Shown here: positions 46,352 through 58,850 of the stretch, piece after piece
How positions within the stretch are numbered: the first letter of the stretch is position 1
How the letters are laid out: every line of letters starts with the position of its first letter
Source: Ptiloglossa arizonensis
Lineage: Eukaryota; Arthropoda; Insecta; Hymenoptera; Colletidae
DNA: 64,000 nucleotides
Direction of reading: 5' to 3'
Assembly: GCF_051014685.1 (NCBI RefSeq)
Contig: NW_027478908.1
Location: 62,001 to 126,000 of the forward strand
The notes under the pieces: model-generated
What the model saw: the letters and a program-made list of their open reading frames with translations, nothing else
Told to the model about the DNA's origin: nothing
Databases searched by the model: none
Program-made: the position numbers and the translations under genes

Positions 46352-49300
46352 CTTGGCTTCAAACCCCCATGTCTCGCGAACGGATTGACCTATCCCAAAA
46401 ATTCCTGTTGCTTCTGAAAGTAGAAACTCGCCCGATTACAACGGTATGTGTATTTTTTCCTTAGGCCATTCTGGTTAAACGTTTGGAGCAGCAGAATTGC
46501 GAAAAATTTTTTGTCTTCTCAACCATTTCTTGTCTTCAAACTCCCATATCTCGCGAACGGATTGACCTAACCCAAAAATTCCTATTGCATCTGAAAGTAG
46601 AAACTCGCCCGATTACAACGGTATGTGTATTTTTTCCCTAGGGAAATCTGGTTAAGCGTCTGGAGCAGCAGATTTGTGAAAAATTTTTTGCCTTCTCTAC
46701 CATTTCTTGGCTTCAAACTCCCATATCTCGCGATCGGATTGACCTAACCCAAAAATTCCTATTGCATCTGAAAGTATAATCTCGCCCGATTACAACGGTA
46801 TGCGTATTTTTTCCCAAGGCCATTCTGGTTAAGCGTTTGGAGCAGCAGAATTGCGAAAAATTTGTTCTCTTCTCAAGCATTTCTTAGCTTCAAATTCCCA
46901 TATCACGCGATCGGATTGACCTAACCCAAAAATTCCTATTGTAACTGAAAGTAGAAACTCGCCCGATTACAACGGTATGTGCATTTTTTTCCTAGGCCAT
47001 TCTGGTTGAGCGTTTGGAGCAGCAGAATTGCGAAAAATTTTTTGCCTTCTCAACCATTTCTTGGCTTCAAACTCCCATATCTCGCGAACGGATTGACCTA
47101 ACCCAAAAATTCCTGTTGCTTCTGAAAGTAGAAACTCGCCCGATTACAACGGTATGTGCATTTTTTCCTTAGGCCATTCCGGTTAAGCGTTTGGAGCAAC
47201 AGAATTGCGCAAAATTTGTTGTCTTCTCAACCATTTCTTAGCTTCAAACTCCCATATCTCGCGAACGGATTGACCTAACCCAAAAATTCCTATTGCATTT
47301 GAAAGTAGAAACTCGCCCGATTACAACGGTACGGGTATGTTTCCCCTAGGCCATTCTGGTTAAGCGTTTGGATCAGCAGAATTGCGAAAAATTTTATGCC
47401 TTCTCAACCATTTCTTGGCTTCAAACTCCCATATCTCGCGAACGGATTGACCTAACCCAAAAATTCCTGTTGCGTCTGAAAGTAGAAACTCGCCCGGTTA
47501 CAACGGTATGTGTATTTTTTCCCTAGGCCATTCAGGTTAAGCGTTTGGAGCAGCAGAATTGCGAAAAATTTTTTGCCTTCTCTACCATTTCTTGGCTTCA
47601 AACTCCAATATCTCGCGAACGGATTGACCTAACCCATAAATTCCTATTGCATCTGAATGTAGAAACTCGCCCGATTACAACGGAATGTGTCTTTTTCCAT
47701 AGGCCATTCTGGTTAAGCGTTTGGAGTAGCAGAATTGCGAAAAATTTTTTGCCTTCTCTACCATTTCTTGGCTTCAAACTCCCATATCTCGCGAACTGAT
47801 TGACCTAACCCAAAAATTCCTATTGCATCTGAAAGTAGAAACTCGCCCGATTACAACGGTATGTGTATTTTTTCCCTAGGCCATTCTGGTTAAGCGTTTG
47901 GAGCAGCAGAATTGCGAAAAATTTTGTGCCTTCTCAACCATTTCTTGGCTTCAAACCCCCATGTCTCGCGAACGGATTGACCTATCCCAAAAATTCCTGT
48001 TGCTTCTGAAAGTAGAAACTCGCCCGATTACAACGGTATGTGTATTTTTTCCTTAGGCCATTCTGGTTAAACGTTTGGAGCAGCAGAATTGCGAAAAATT
48101 TTTTGTCTTCTCAACCATTTCTTGTCTTCAAACTCCCATATCTCGCGAACGGATTGACCTAACCCAAAAATTCCTATTGCATCTGAAAGTAGACACTCGC
48201 CCGATTACAACGGTATGTGTATTTTTTCCCTAGGCAAATCTGGTTAAGTGTCTGGAGCAGCTGATTTGTGAAAAATTTTTTGCCTTCTCTACCATTTCTT
48301 GGCTTCAAACTCCCATATCTCGCGATCGGATTGACCTAACCCAAAAATTCCTATTGCATCTGAAAGTATAATCTCGCCCGATTACAACGGTATGCGTATT
48401 TTTTCCCAAGGCCAATCTGGTTAAGCGTTTGGAGCAGCAGAATTGCGAAAAATTTGTTCTCTTCTCAACCATTTCTTAGCTTCAAATTCCCATATCACGC
48501 GATCGGATTGACCTAACCCAAAAATTCCTATTGTAACTGAAAGTAGAAACTCGCCCGATTACAACGGTATGTGTATTTTTTCCGTAGGCCATTCTGGTTA
48601 AGCGTTTGGAGCAGCAGAATTGCGAAAAATTTTGTGCCTTCTCCACCATTTCTTGGCTCAAACTCCCATATCTCGCGAACGGATTGACCTAACCCAAGAA
48701 TTCCTGTTGCTTCTGAAAGTAGAAACTCGCCCGATTACAACGGTATGTGTATTTTTTCCCTAGGCCATTCTGGTTAAGCGTTTGGAGCAGCAGAATTGCG
48801 AAAAATTTTTTGTCTTCTCAACCATTTCTTGTCTTCAAACTCCCATGTCTCGCAAACGGATTGACCTAACCCAAAAATTCCTATTGCATCTGAAAGTAGA
48901 AACTCGCCCGATTACAACAGTATGTGTATTTTTCCCCTAGGCCATTCTGGTTAAGAGTTTGAAGCAGCAGAATTGCGACAAATTTTTTGCCTTCTCAACC
49001 ATTTCTTGGCTTCAAACTCCCATATCTCGCGTACGGAGTGACCTAACCCAAAAATTCCTATTGCATCTGAAAGTAGAAACTCGCCCGAATACAACGGTAC
49101 GTGTATTTTTCCCCTAGGCCATTCTGGTTAAGCGATTGGAGCAGCAGAAGTGCGATAAATTTGTTGTCTTGTCAACCATTTCTTAGCTTCAAACTCCCAT
49201 ATCTCGCGAACGGATTGACCTAACCCAAAAATTCCAATTGCATCTGAAAGTAGAAACTCGCCCGATTACAACGGTATGTGTATTTTTTCCCTAGGCCATT

Positions 49301-52300
49301 CTGGTTAAGCGTTTGGAGCAGCAGAATTGCGAAAAATTTTGTGCCTTCTCAACCATTTCTTGGCTTCAAACCCCCATGTCTCGCGAACGGATTGACCTAT
49401 CCCAAAAATTCCTGTTGCTTCTGAAAGTAGAAACTCGCCCGATTACAACGGTATGTGTATTTTTTCCTTAGGCCATTCTGGTTAAACGTTTGGAGCAGCA
49501 GAATTGCGAAAAATTTTTTGTCTTCTCAACCATTTCTTGTCTTCAAACTCCCATATCTCGCGAACGGATTGACCTAACCCAAAAATTCCTATTGCATCTG
49601 AAAGTAGAAACTCGCCCGATTACAACGGTATGTGTATTTTTTCCCTAGGGAAATCTGGTTAAGCGTCTGGAGCAGCAGATTTGTGAAAAATTTTTTGCCT
49701 TCTCTACCATTTCTTGGCTTCAAACTCCCATATCTCGCGATCGGATTGACCTAACCCAAAAATTCCTATTGCATCTGAAAGTATAATCTCGCCCGATTAC
49801 AACGGTATGCGTATTTTTTCCCAAGGCCATTCTGGTTAAGCGTTTGGAGCAGCAGAATTGCGAAAAATTTGTTCTCTTCTCAAGCATTTCTTAGCTTCAA
49901 ATTCCCATATCACGCGATCGGATTGACCTAACCCAAAAATTCCTATTGTAACTGAAAGTAGAAACTCGCCCGATTACAACGGTATGTGCATTTTTTTCCT
50001 AGGCCATTCTGGTTGAGCGTTTGGAGCAGCAGAATTGCGAAAAATTTTTTGCCTTCTCAACCATTTCTTGGCTTCAAACTCCCATATCTCGCGAACGGAT
50101 TGACCTAACCCAAAAATTCCTGTTGCTTCTGAAAGTAGAAACTCGCCCGATTACAACGGTATGTGCATTTTTCCTTAGGCCATTCCGGTTAAGCGTTTGG
50201 AGCAACAGAATTGCGCAAAATTTGTTGTCTTCTCAACCATTTCTTAGCTTCAAACTCCCATATCTCGCGAACGGATTGACCTAACCCAAAAATTCCTATT
50301 GCATTTGAAAGTAGAAACTCGCCCGATTACAACGGTACGGGTATGTTTCCCCTAGGCCATTCTGGTTAAGCGTTTGGATCAGCAGAATTGCGAAAAATTT
50401 TATGCCTTCTCAACCATTTCTTGGCTTCAAACTCCCATATCTCGCGAACGGATTGACCTAACCCAAAAATTCCTGTTGCGTCTGAAAGTAGAAACTCGCC
50501 CGGTTACAACGGTATGTGTATTTTTTCCCTAGGCCATTCAGGTTAAGCGTTTGGAGCAGCAGAATTGCGAAAAATTTTTTGCCTTCTCTACCATTTCTTG
50601 GCTTCAAACTCCAATATCTCGCGAACGGATTGACCTAACCCATAAATTCCTATTGCATCTGAATGTAGAAACTCGCCCGATTACAACGGAATGTGTCTTT
50701 TTCCATAGGCCATTCTGGTTAAGCGTTTGGAGTAGCAGAATTGCGAAAAATTTTTTGCCTTCTCTACCATTTCTTGGCTTCAAACTCCCATATCTCGCGA
50801 ACTGATTGACCTAACCCAAAAATTCCTATTGCATCTGAAAGTAGAAACTCGCCCGATTACAACGGTATGTGTATTTTTTCCCTAGGCCATTCTGGTTAAG
50901 CGTTTGGAGCAGCAGAATTGCGAAAAATTTTGTGCCTTCTCAACCATTTCTTGGCTTCAAACCCCCATGTCTCGCGAACGGATTGACCTATCCCAAAAAT
51001 TCCTGTTGCTTCTGAAAGTAGAAACTCGCCCGATTACAACGGTATGTGTATTTTTTCCTTAGGCCATTCTGGTTAAACGTTTGGAGCAGCAGAATTGCGA
51101 AAAATTTTTTGTCTTCTCAACCATTTCTTGTCTTCAAACTCCCATATCTCGCGAACGGATTGACCTAACCCAAAAATTCCTATTGCATCTGAAAGTAGAC
51201 ACTCGCCCGATTACAACGGTATGTGTATTTTTTCCCTAGGCAAATCTGGTTAAGTGTCTGGAGCAGCTGATTTGTGAAAAATTTTTTTGCCTTCTCTACC
51301 ATTTCTTGGCTTCAAACTCCCATATCTCGCGATCGGATTGACCTAACCCAAAAATTCCTATTGCATCTGAAAGTATAATCTCGCCCGATTACAACGGTAT
51401 GCGTATTTTTTCCCAAGGCCAATCTGGTTAAGCGTTTGGAGCAGCAGAATTGCGAAAAATTTGTTCTCTTCTCAACCATTTCTTAGCTTCAAATTCCCAT
51501 ATCACGCGATCGGATTGACCTAACCCAAAAATTCCTATTGTAACTGAAAGTAGAAACTCGCCCGATTACAACGGTATGTGTATTTTTTCCGTAGGCCATT
51601 CTGGTTAAGCGTTTGGAGCAGCAGAATTGCGAAAAATTTTGTGCCTTCTCCACCATTTCTTGGCTCAAACTCCCATATCTCGCGAACGGATTGACCTAAC
51701 CCAAGAATTCCTGTTGCTTCTGAAAGTAGAAACTCGCCCGATTACAACGGTATGTGTATTTTTTCCCTAGGCCATTCTGGTTAAGCGTTTGGAGCAGCAG
51801 AATTGCGAAAAATTTTTTGTCTTCTCAACCATTTCTTGTCTTCAAACTCCCATGTCTCGCAAACGGATTGACCTAACCCAAAAATTCCTATTGCATCTGA
51901 AAGTAGAAACTCGCCCGATTACAACAGTATGTGTATTTTTCCCCTAGGCCATTCTGGTTAAGAGTTTGAAGCAGCAGAATTGCGACAAATTTTTTGCCTT
52001 CTCAACCATTTCTTGGCTTCAAACTCCCATATCTCGCGTACGGATTGACCTAACCCAAAAATTCCTATTGCGTCTGAAAGTAGAAACTCGCCCGAATACA
52101 ACGGTACGTGTATTTTTCCCCTAGGCCATTCTGGTTAAGCGATTGGAGCAGCAGAAGTGCGATAAATTTGTTGTCTTGTCAACCATTTCTTAGCTTCAAA
52201 CTCCCATATCTCGCGAACGGATTGACCTAACCCAAAAATTCCAATTGCATCTGAAAGTAGAAACTCGCCCGATTACAACGGTATGTGTATTTTTTCCCTA

Positions 52301-55300
52301 GGCCATTCTGGTTAAGCATTTGGAGCAGCAGAATTGCGAAAAATTTTGTGCCTTCTCAACCATTTCTTGGCTTCAAACCCCCATGTCTCGCGAACGGATT
52401 GACCTATCCCAAAAATTCCTGTTGCTTCTGAAAGTAGAAACTCGCCCGATTACAACGGTATGTGTATTTTTTCCTTAGGCCATTCTGGTTAAACGTTTGG
52501 AGCAGCAGAATTGCGAAAAATTTTTTGTCTTCTCAACCATTTCTTGGCTTCAAACTCCCATATCTCGCGAACGGATTGACCTAACCCAAAAATTCCTGTT
52601 GCTTCTGAAAGTAGAAACTCGCCCGATTACAACGGTATGTGTATTTTTTCCTTAGGCCATTCTGGTTAAACGTTTGGAGCAGCAGAATTGCGAAAAATTT
52701 TTTGTCTTCTCAACCATTTCTTGTCTTCAAACTCCCATATCTCGCGAACGGATTGACCTAACCCAAAAATTCCTATTGCATCTGAAAGTAGAAACTCGCC
52801 CGATTACAACGGTATGTGTATTTTTTCCCTAGGGAAATCTGGTTAAGCGTCTGGAGCAGCAGATTTGTGAAAAATTTTTTGCCTTCTCTACCATTTCTTG
52901 GCTTCAAACTCCCATATCTCGCGATCGGATTGACCTAACCCAAAAATTCCTATTGCATCTGAAAGTATAATCTCGCCCGATTACAACGGTATGCGTATTT
53001 TTTCCCAAGGCCATTCTGGTTAAGCGTTTGGAGCAGCAGAATTGCGAAAAATTTGTTCTCTTCTCAAGCATTTCTTAGCTTCAAATTCCCATATCACGCG
53101 ATCGGATTGACCTAACCCAAAAATTCCTATTGTAACTGAAAGTAGAAACTCGCCCGATTACAACGGTATGTGCATTTTTTTCCTAGGCCATTCTGGTTGA
53201 GCGTTTGGAGCAGCAGAATTGCGAAAAATTTTTTGCCTTCTCAACCATTTCTTGGCTTCAAACTCCCATATCTCGCGAACGGATTGACCTAACCCAAAAA
53301 TTCCTGTTGCTTCTGAAAGTAGAAACTCGCCCGATTACAACGGTATGTGCATTTTTTCCTTAGGCCATTCCGGTTAAGCGTTTGGAGCAACAGAATTGCG
53401 CAAAATTTGTTGTCTTCTCAACCATTTCTTAGCTTCAAACTCCCATATCTCGCGAACGGATTGACCTAACCCAAAAATTCCTATTGCATTTGAAAGTAGA
53501 AACTCGCCCGATTACAACGGTACGGGTATGTTTCCCCTAGGCCATTCTGGTTAAGCGTTTGGATCAGCAGAATTGCGAAAAATTTTATGCCTTCTCAACC
53601 ATTTCTTGGCTTCAAACTCCCATATCTCGCGAACGGATTGACCTAACCCAAAAATTCCTGTTGCGTCTGAAAGTAGAAACTCGCCCGGTTACAACGGTAT
53701 GTGTATTTTTTCCCTAGGCCATTCAGGTTAAGCGTTTGGAGCAGCAGAATTGCGAAAAATTTTTTGCCTTCTATACCATTTCTTGGCTTCAAACTCCAAT
53801 ATCTCGCGAACGGATTGACCTAACCCATAAATTGCTATTGCATCTGAATGTAGAAACTCGCCCGATTACAACGGAATGTGTCTTTTTCCATAGGCCATTC
53901 TGGTTAAGCGTTTGGAGTAGCAGAATTGCGAAAAATTTTTTGCCTTCTCTACCATTTCTTGGCTTCAAACTCCCATATCTCGCGAACTGATTGACCTAAC
54001 CCAAAAATTCCTGTTGCGTCTGAAAGTAGAAACTCGCCCGATTACAACGGTATGTGTATTTTTTCCCTAGGCCATTCTGGTTAAGCGTTTGGAGCAGCAG
54101 AATTGCGAAAAATTTTGTGCCTTCTCAACCATTTCTTGGCTTCAAACCCCCATGTCTCGCGAACGGATTGACCTATCCCAAAAATTCCTGTTGCTTCTGA
54201 AAGTAGAAACTCGCCCGATTATAACGGTATGTGTATTTTTTCCTTAGGCCATTCTGGTTAAACGTTTGGAGCAGCAGAATTGCGAAAAATTTTTTGTCTT
54301 CTCAACCATTTCTTGTCTTCAAACTCCCATATCTCGCGAACGGATTGACCTAACCCAAAAATTCCTATTGCATCTGAAAGTAGACACTCGCCCGATTACA
54401 ACGGTATGTGTATTTTTTCCCTAGGCAAATCTGGTTAAGTGTCTGGAGCAGCTGATTTGTGAAAAATTTTTTGCCTTCTCTACCATTTCTTGGCTTCAAA
54501 CTCCCATATCTCGCGATCGGATTGACCTAACCCAAAAATTCCTATTGCATCTGAAAGTATAATCTCGCCCGATTACAACGGTATGCGTATTTTTTCCCAA
54601 GGCCAATCTGGTTAAGCGTTTGGAGCAGCAGAATTGCGAAAAATTTGTTCTCTTCTCAACCATTTCTTAGCTTCAAATTCCCATATCACGCGATCGGATT
54701 GACCTAACCCAAAAATTCCTATTGTAACTGAAAGTAGAAACTCGCCCGATTACAACGGTATGTGTATTTTTTCCGTAGGCCATTCTGGTTAAGCGTTTGG
54801 AGCAGCAGAATTGCGAAAAATTTTGTGCCTTCTCCACCATTTCTTGGCTTCAAACTCCCATATCTCGCGAACGGATTGACCTAACCCAAGAATTCCTGTT
54901 GCTTCTGAAAGTAGAAACTCGCCCGATTACAACGGTATGTGTATTTTTTCCCTAGGCCATTCTGGTTAAGCGTTTGGAGCAGCAGAATTGCGAAAAATTT
55001 TTTGTCTTCTCAACCATTTCTTGTCTTCAAACTCCCATGTCTCGCAAACGGATTGACCTAACCCAAAAATTCCTATTGCATCTGAAAGTTGAAACTCGCC
55101 CGATTACAACAGTATGTGTATTTTTCCCCTAGGCCATTCTGGTTAAGAGTTTGAAGCAGCAGAATTGCGACAAATTTTTTGCCTTCTCAACCATTTCTTG
55201 GCTTCAAACTCCCATATCTCGCGTACGGATTGACCTAACCCAAAAATTCCTATTGCATCTGAAAGTAGAAACTCGCCCGAATACAACGGTACGTGTATTT

Positions 55301-55455
55301 TTCCCCTAGGCCATTCTGGTTAAGCGATTGGAGCAGCAGAAGTGCGATAAATTTGTTGTCTTGTCAACCATTTCTTAGCTTCAAACTCCCATATCTCGCG
55401 AACGGATTGACCTAACCCAAAAATTCCAATTGCATCTGAAAGTAGAAACTCGCCC
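46352..55455 (+). repeat. 17-monomer HOR (about 3007 bp), three tandem copies
   Basis: Copies run 46352-49358, 49359-52365 and 52366 to about 55455. The CATGTCTCGCG marker lies at 46368, 49375 and 52382 and, at the second place in each unit, at 47960, 50966 and 54151. CATGTCTCGCAAACGG is at 48844, 51851 and 55036. Each unit carries the five-monomer order seen at 37085, the CATTCAGG and CATAAATT units, AGACACTCG, GTGTCTGG with CTGATTTG, CCAATCTGG, ATCACGCGATCGG and CCGTAGG. Only a handful of differences were seen between copies (for example CGGAGTG/CGGATTG near 49036). Copy 3 has one extra monomer (52543-52719). Confidence 0.9.
52543..52719 (+). repeat. Single extra monomer inside HOR copy 3
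   Basis: Relative to HOR copies 1 and 2, this one monomer is additional. It carries TTGCTTCTG, CCTTAGG and TTAAACG like the monomer just before it (52366) but has CCCATATCTCG and CCTAACCC instead of CCCATGTCTCG and CCTATCCC. It is best read as a product of one unequal exchange or slippage step between neighbours after the HOR was triplicated. Confidence 0.8.
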
Positions 55456-58400
55456 AATTACAACGGTATGTGCATTTTTTTTCTAGGCCATTCTGGTTGA
55501 GCGTTTGGAGCAGCAGAATTGCGAAAAATTTGTTGTCTTCTCAACCATTTCTTAGCTTCAAACTCCCATATCTCGCGAACGGATTGACCTAACCCAAAAA
55601 TTCCTATTGCATTTGAAAGTAGAAACTCGCCCGATTACAACGGTACGGGTATTTTTCCCCTAGGCCATTCTGGTTAAGCGTTTGGATCAGCAGAATTGCG
55701 AAAAATTTTATGCCTTCTCAACCATTTCTTGGCTTCAAACTCCCACATCTCGCGAACGGATTGACCTAACCCAAAAATTCCTGTTGCGTCTGAAAGTAGA
55801 AACTCGCCCGGTTACAACGGTATGTGTATTTTTTCCCTAGGCCATTCTGGTTAAGCGTTTGGAGTAGCAGAATTGCGAAAAATTTTTTGCCTTCTCTACC
55901 ATTTCTTGGCTTCAAACACCAATATCTCGCGAACGGATTGACCTAACCCATAAATTCCTATTGCATCTGAATGTAGAAACTCGCCCGATTACAACGGAAT
56001 GTGTCTTTCTCCATAGGCCATTCTGGTTAAGCGTTTGGAGTAGCAGAATTGCGAAAAATTTTTTGCTTTCTCTACCATTTCTTGGCTTCAAACTCCCATA
56101 TCTCGCGAACTGATTGACCTAACCCAAAAATTCCTATTGCATCTGAAAGTAGAAACTCGCCCGATTACAACGGTATGTGTATTTTTTCCCTAGGCCATTC
56201 TGGTTAAGCGTTTGGAGCAGCAGAATTGCGAAAAATTTTGTGCCTTCTCAACCATTTCTTGGCTTCAAACCCCCATGTCTCGCGAACGGATTGACCTATC
56301 CCAAAAATTCCTGTTGCTTCTGAAAGTAGAAACTCGCCCGATTACAACGGTATGTGTATTTTTTCCTTAGGCCATTCTGGTTAAACGTTTGGAGCAGCAG
56401 AATTGCGAAAAATTTTTTGTCTTCTCAACCATTTCTTGTCTTCAAACTCCCATATCTCGCGAACTGATTGACCTAACCCAAAAATTCCTATTGCATCTGA
56501 AAGTAGAAACTCGCCCGATTACAACGGTATGTGTATTTTTTCCCTAGGCAAATCTGGTTAAGCGTCTGGAGCAGCAGATTTGTGAAAAATTTTTTGCCTT
56601 CTCTACCATTTCTTGGCTTCCAACTCCCATATCTCGCGAACGGATTGACCTAACCCAAAAATTCCTGTTGCGTCTGAAAGTAGAAACTCGCCCGGTTACA
56701 ACGGTATGTGTATTTTTTCCCTAGGCCATTCTGGATAAGCGTTTGGAGCAGCAGAATTGCGAAAAATTTTGTGCCTTCTCAACCATTTCTTGGCTTCAAA
56801 CCCCCATATCTCGCGAACGGATTGACCTAACCCAAAAATTCCTGTTGCTTCTGAAAGTAGAATCTCGCCCGATTACAAAGGTCTGCGTATTTTTTCCAAA
56901 GGCCATTCTGGTTAAGCGTTTGGAGCAGCAGAATTGCGACAAATTTGTACTCTTCTCAACCATTTCTTAGCTTCAAATTCCCATATCTCGCGAACGGATT
57001 GACCTAACCCAAAAATTCCTATTGCATTTGAAAGTAGAGACTCGCCCGATTACAACGGTACGTGTATTTTTCCCCTAGGCCATTCTGGTTAAGCGATTGG
57101 AGCAGCAGAAGTGCGAAAAATTTGTTGTGTTGTCAACCATTTCTTAGCTTCAAACTCCCATATCTCGCGAACGGATTGACGTAACCCAAAAATTCCTATT
57201 GTAACTGAAAGTAGAAGCTCGCCCGATTACAACGGTATGTGTATTTTTCCCCTAGGCCATTCTGGTTAAGCGATTGGAGCAGCAGAAGTGCGAAAAATTT
57301 GTTGTGTTGTCAACCATTTCTTAGCTTCAAAGTCCCATATCTCGCGAACGGTTTGACCTAACCCAAAAATTCCTATTGTAACTGAAAGTAGAAACTCGCC
57401 CGATTACAACGGTATGTGTATTTTTCCCCTAGGCCATTCTGGCTAAGAGTTTGAAGCAGCAGAATTGCGACAAATTTTTTGCCTTCTCAACCATTTCTTG
57501 GCTTCAAACTCCCATATCTCGCGAACGGATTGACCTAACCCAAAAATTCCTGTTGCGTCTGAAAGTAGAAACTCGCCCGGTTACAACGGTATGTGTATTT
57601 TTTCCCTAGGCCATTCTGGTTAAGCGTTTGGAGTAGCAGAATTGCGAAAAATTTTTTGCCTTCTCTACCATTTCTTGGCTTCAAACTCCAATATCTCGCG
57701 AACGGATTGACCTAACCCATAAATTCCTATTGCATCTGAATGTAGAAACTCGCCCGATTACAACGGAATGTGTCTTTCTCCATAGGCCATTCTGGTTAAG
57801 CGTTTGGAGTAGCAGAATTGCGAAAAATTTTTTGCTTTCTCTACCATTTCTTGGCTTCAAACTCCCATATCTCGCGAACTGATTGACCTAACCCAAAAAT
57901 TCCTATTGCATCTGAAAGTAGAAACTCGCCCGATTACAACGGTATGTGTATTTTTTCCCTAGGCCATTCTGGTTAAGCGTTTGGAGCAGCAGAATTGCGA
58001 AAAATTTTGTGCCTTCTCAACCATTTCTTGGCTTCAAACCCCCATGTCTCGCGAACGGATTGACCTATCCCAAAAATTCCTGTTGCTTCTGAAAGTAGAA
58101 ACTCGCCCGATTACAACGGTATGTGTATTTTTTCCTTAGGCCATTCTGGTTAAACGTTTGGAGCAGCAGATTTGTGAAAAATTTTTTGCCTTCTCTACCA
58201 TTTCTTGGCTTCCAACTCCCATATCTCGCGAACGGATTGACCTAACCCAAAAATTCCTGTTGCGTCTGAAAGTAGAAACTCGCCCGGTTACAACGGTATG
58301 TGTATTTTTTCCCTAGGCCATTCTGGATAAGCGTTTGGAGCAGCAGAATTGCGAAAAATTTTGTGCCTTCTCAACCATTTCTTGGCTTCAAACCCCCATA

Positions 58401-58850
58401 TCTCGCGAACGGATTGACCTAACCCAAAAATTCCTGTTGCTTCTGAAAGTAGAATCTCGCCCGATTACAAAGGTCTGCGTATTTTTTCCAAAGGCCATTC
58501 TGGTTAAGCGTTTGGAGCAGCAGAATTGCGACAAATTTGTACTCTTCTCAACCATTTCTTAGCTTCAAATTCCCATATCTCGCGAACGGATTGACCTAAC
58601 CCAAAAATTCCTATTGCATTTGAAAGTAGAGACTCGCCCGATTACAACGGTACGTGTATTTTTCCCCTAGGCCATTCTGGTTAAGCGATTGGAGCAGCAG
58701 AAGTGCGAAAAATTTGTTGTGTTGTCAACCATTTCTTAGCTTCAAACTCCCATATCTCGCGAACGGATTGACGTAACCCAAAAATTCCTATTGTAACTGA
58801 AAGTAGAAGCTCGCCCGATTACAACGGTATGTGTATTTTTTCCTTAGGCC
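55456..58850 (+). repeat. Mosaic with 9-monomer (1592 bp) displaced duplicate
   Basis: About 56570-57240 matches about 58162-58832, including CTGGATAAGCG (56731 and 58323), CCCCCATATC, ACAAAGGTCTGCG with CCAAAGG, GCGACAAATTTGTACTC and GTAGAAGCTCG. Between them, about 57315-58160 matches 45640-46490. The CATAAATT trio occurs twice (55905 and 57674). Two TTGTGTTGTC monomers stand side by side near 57120 and 57305. Confidence 0.78.
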
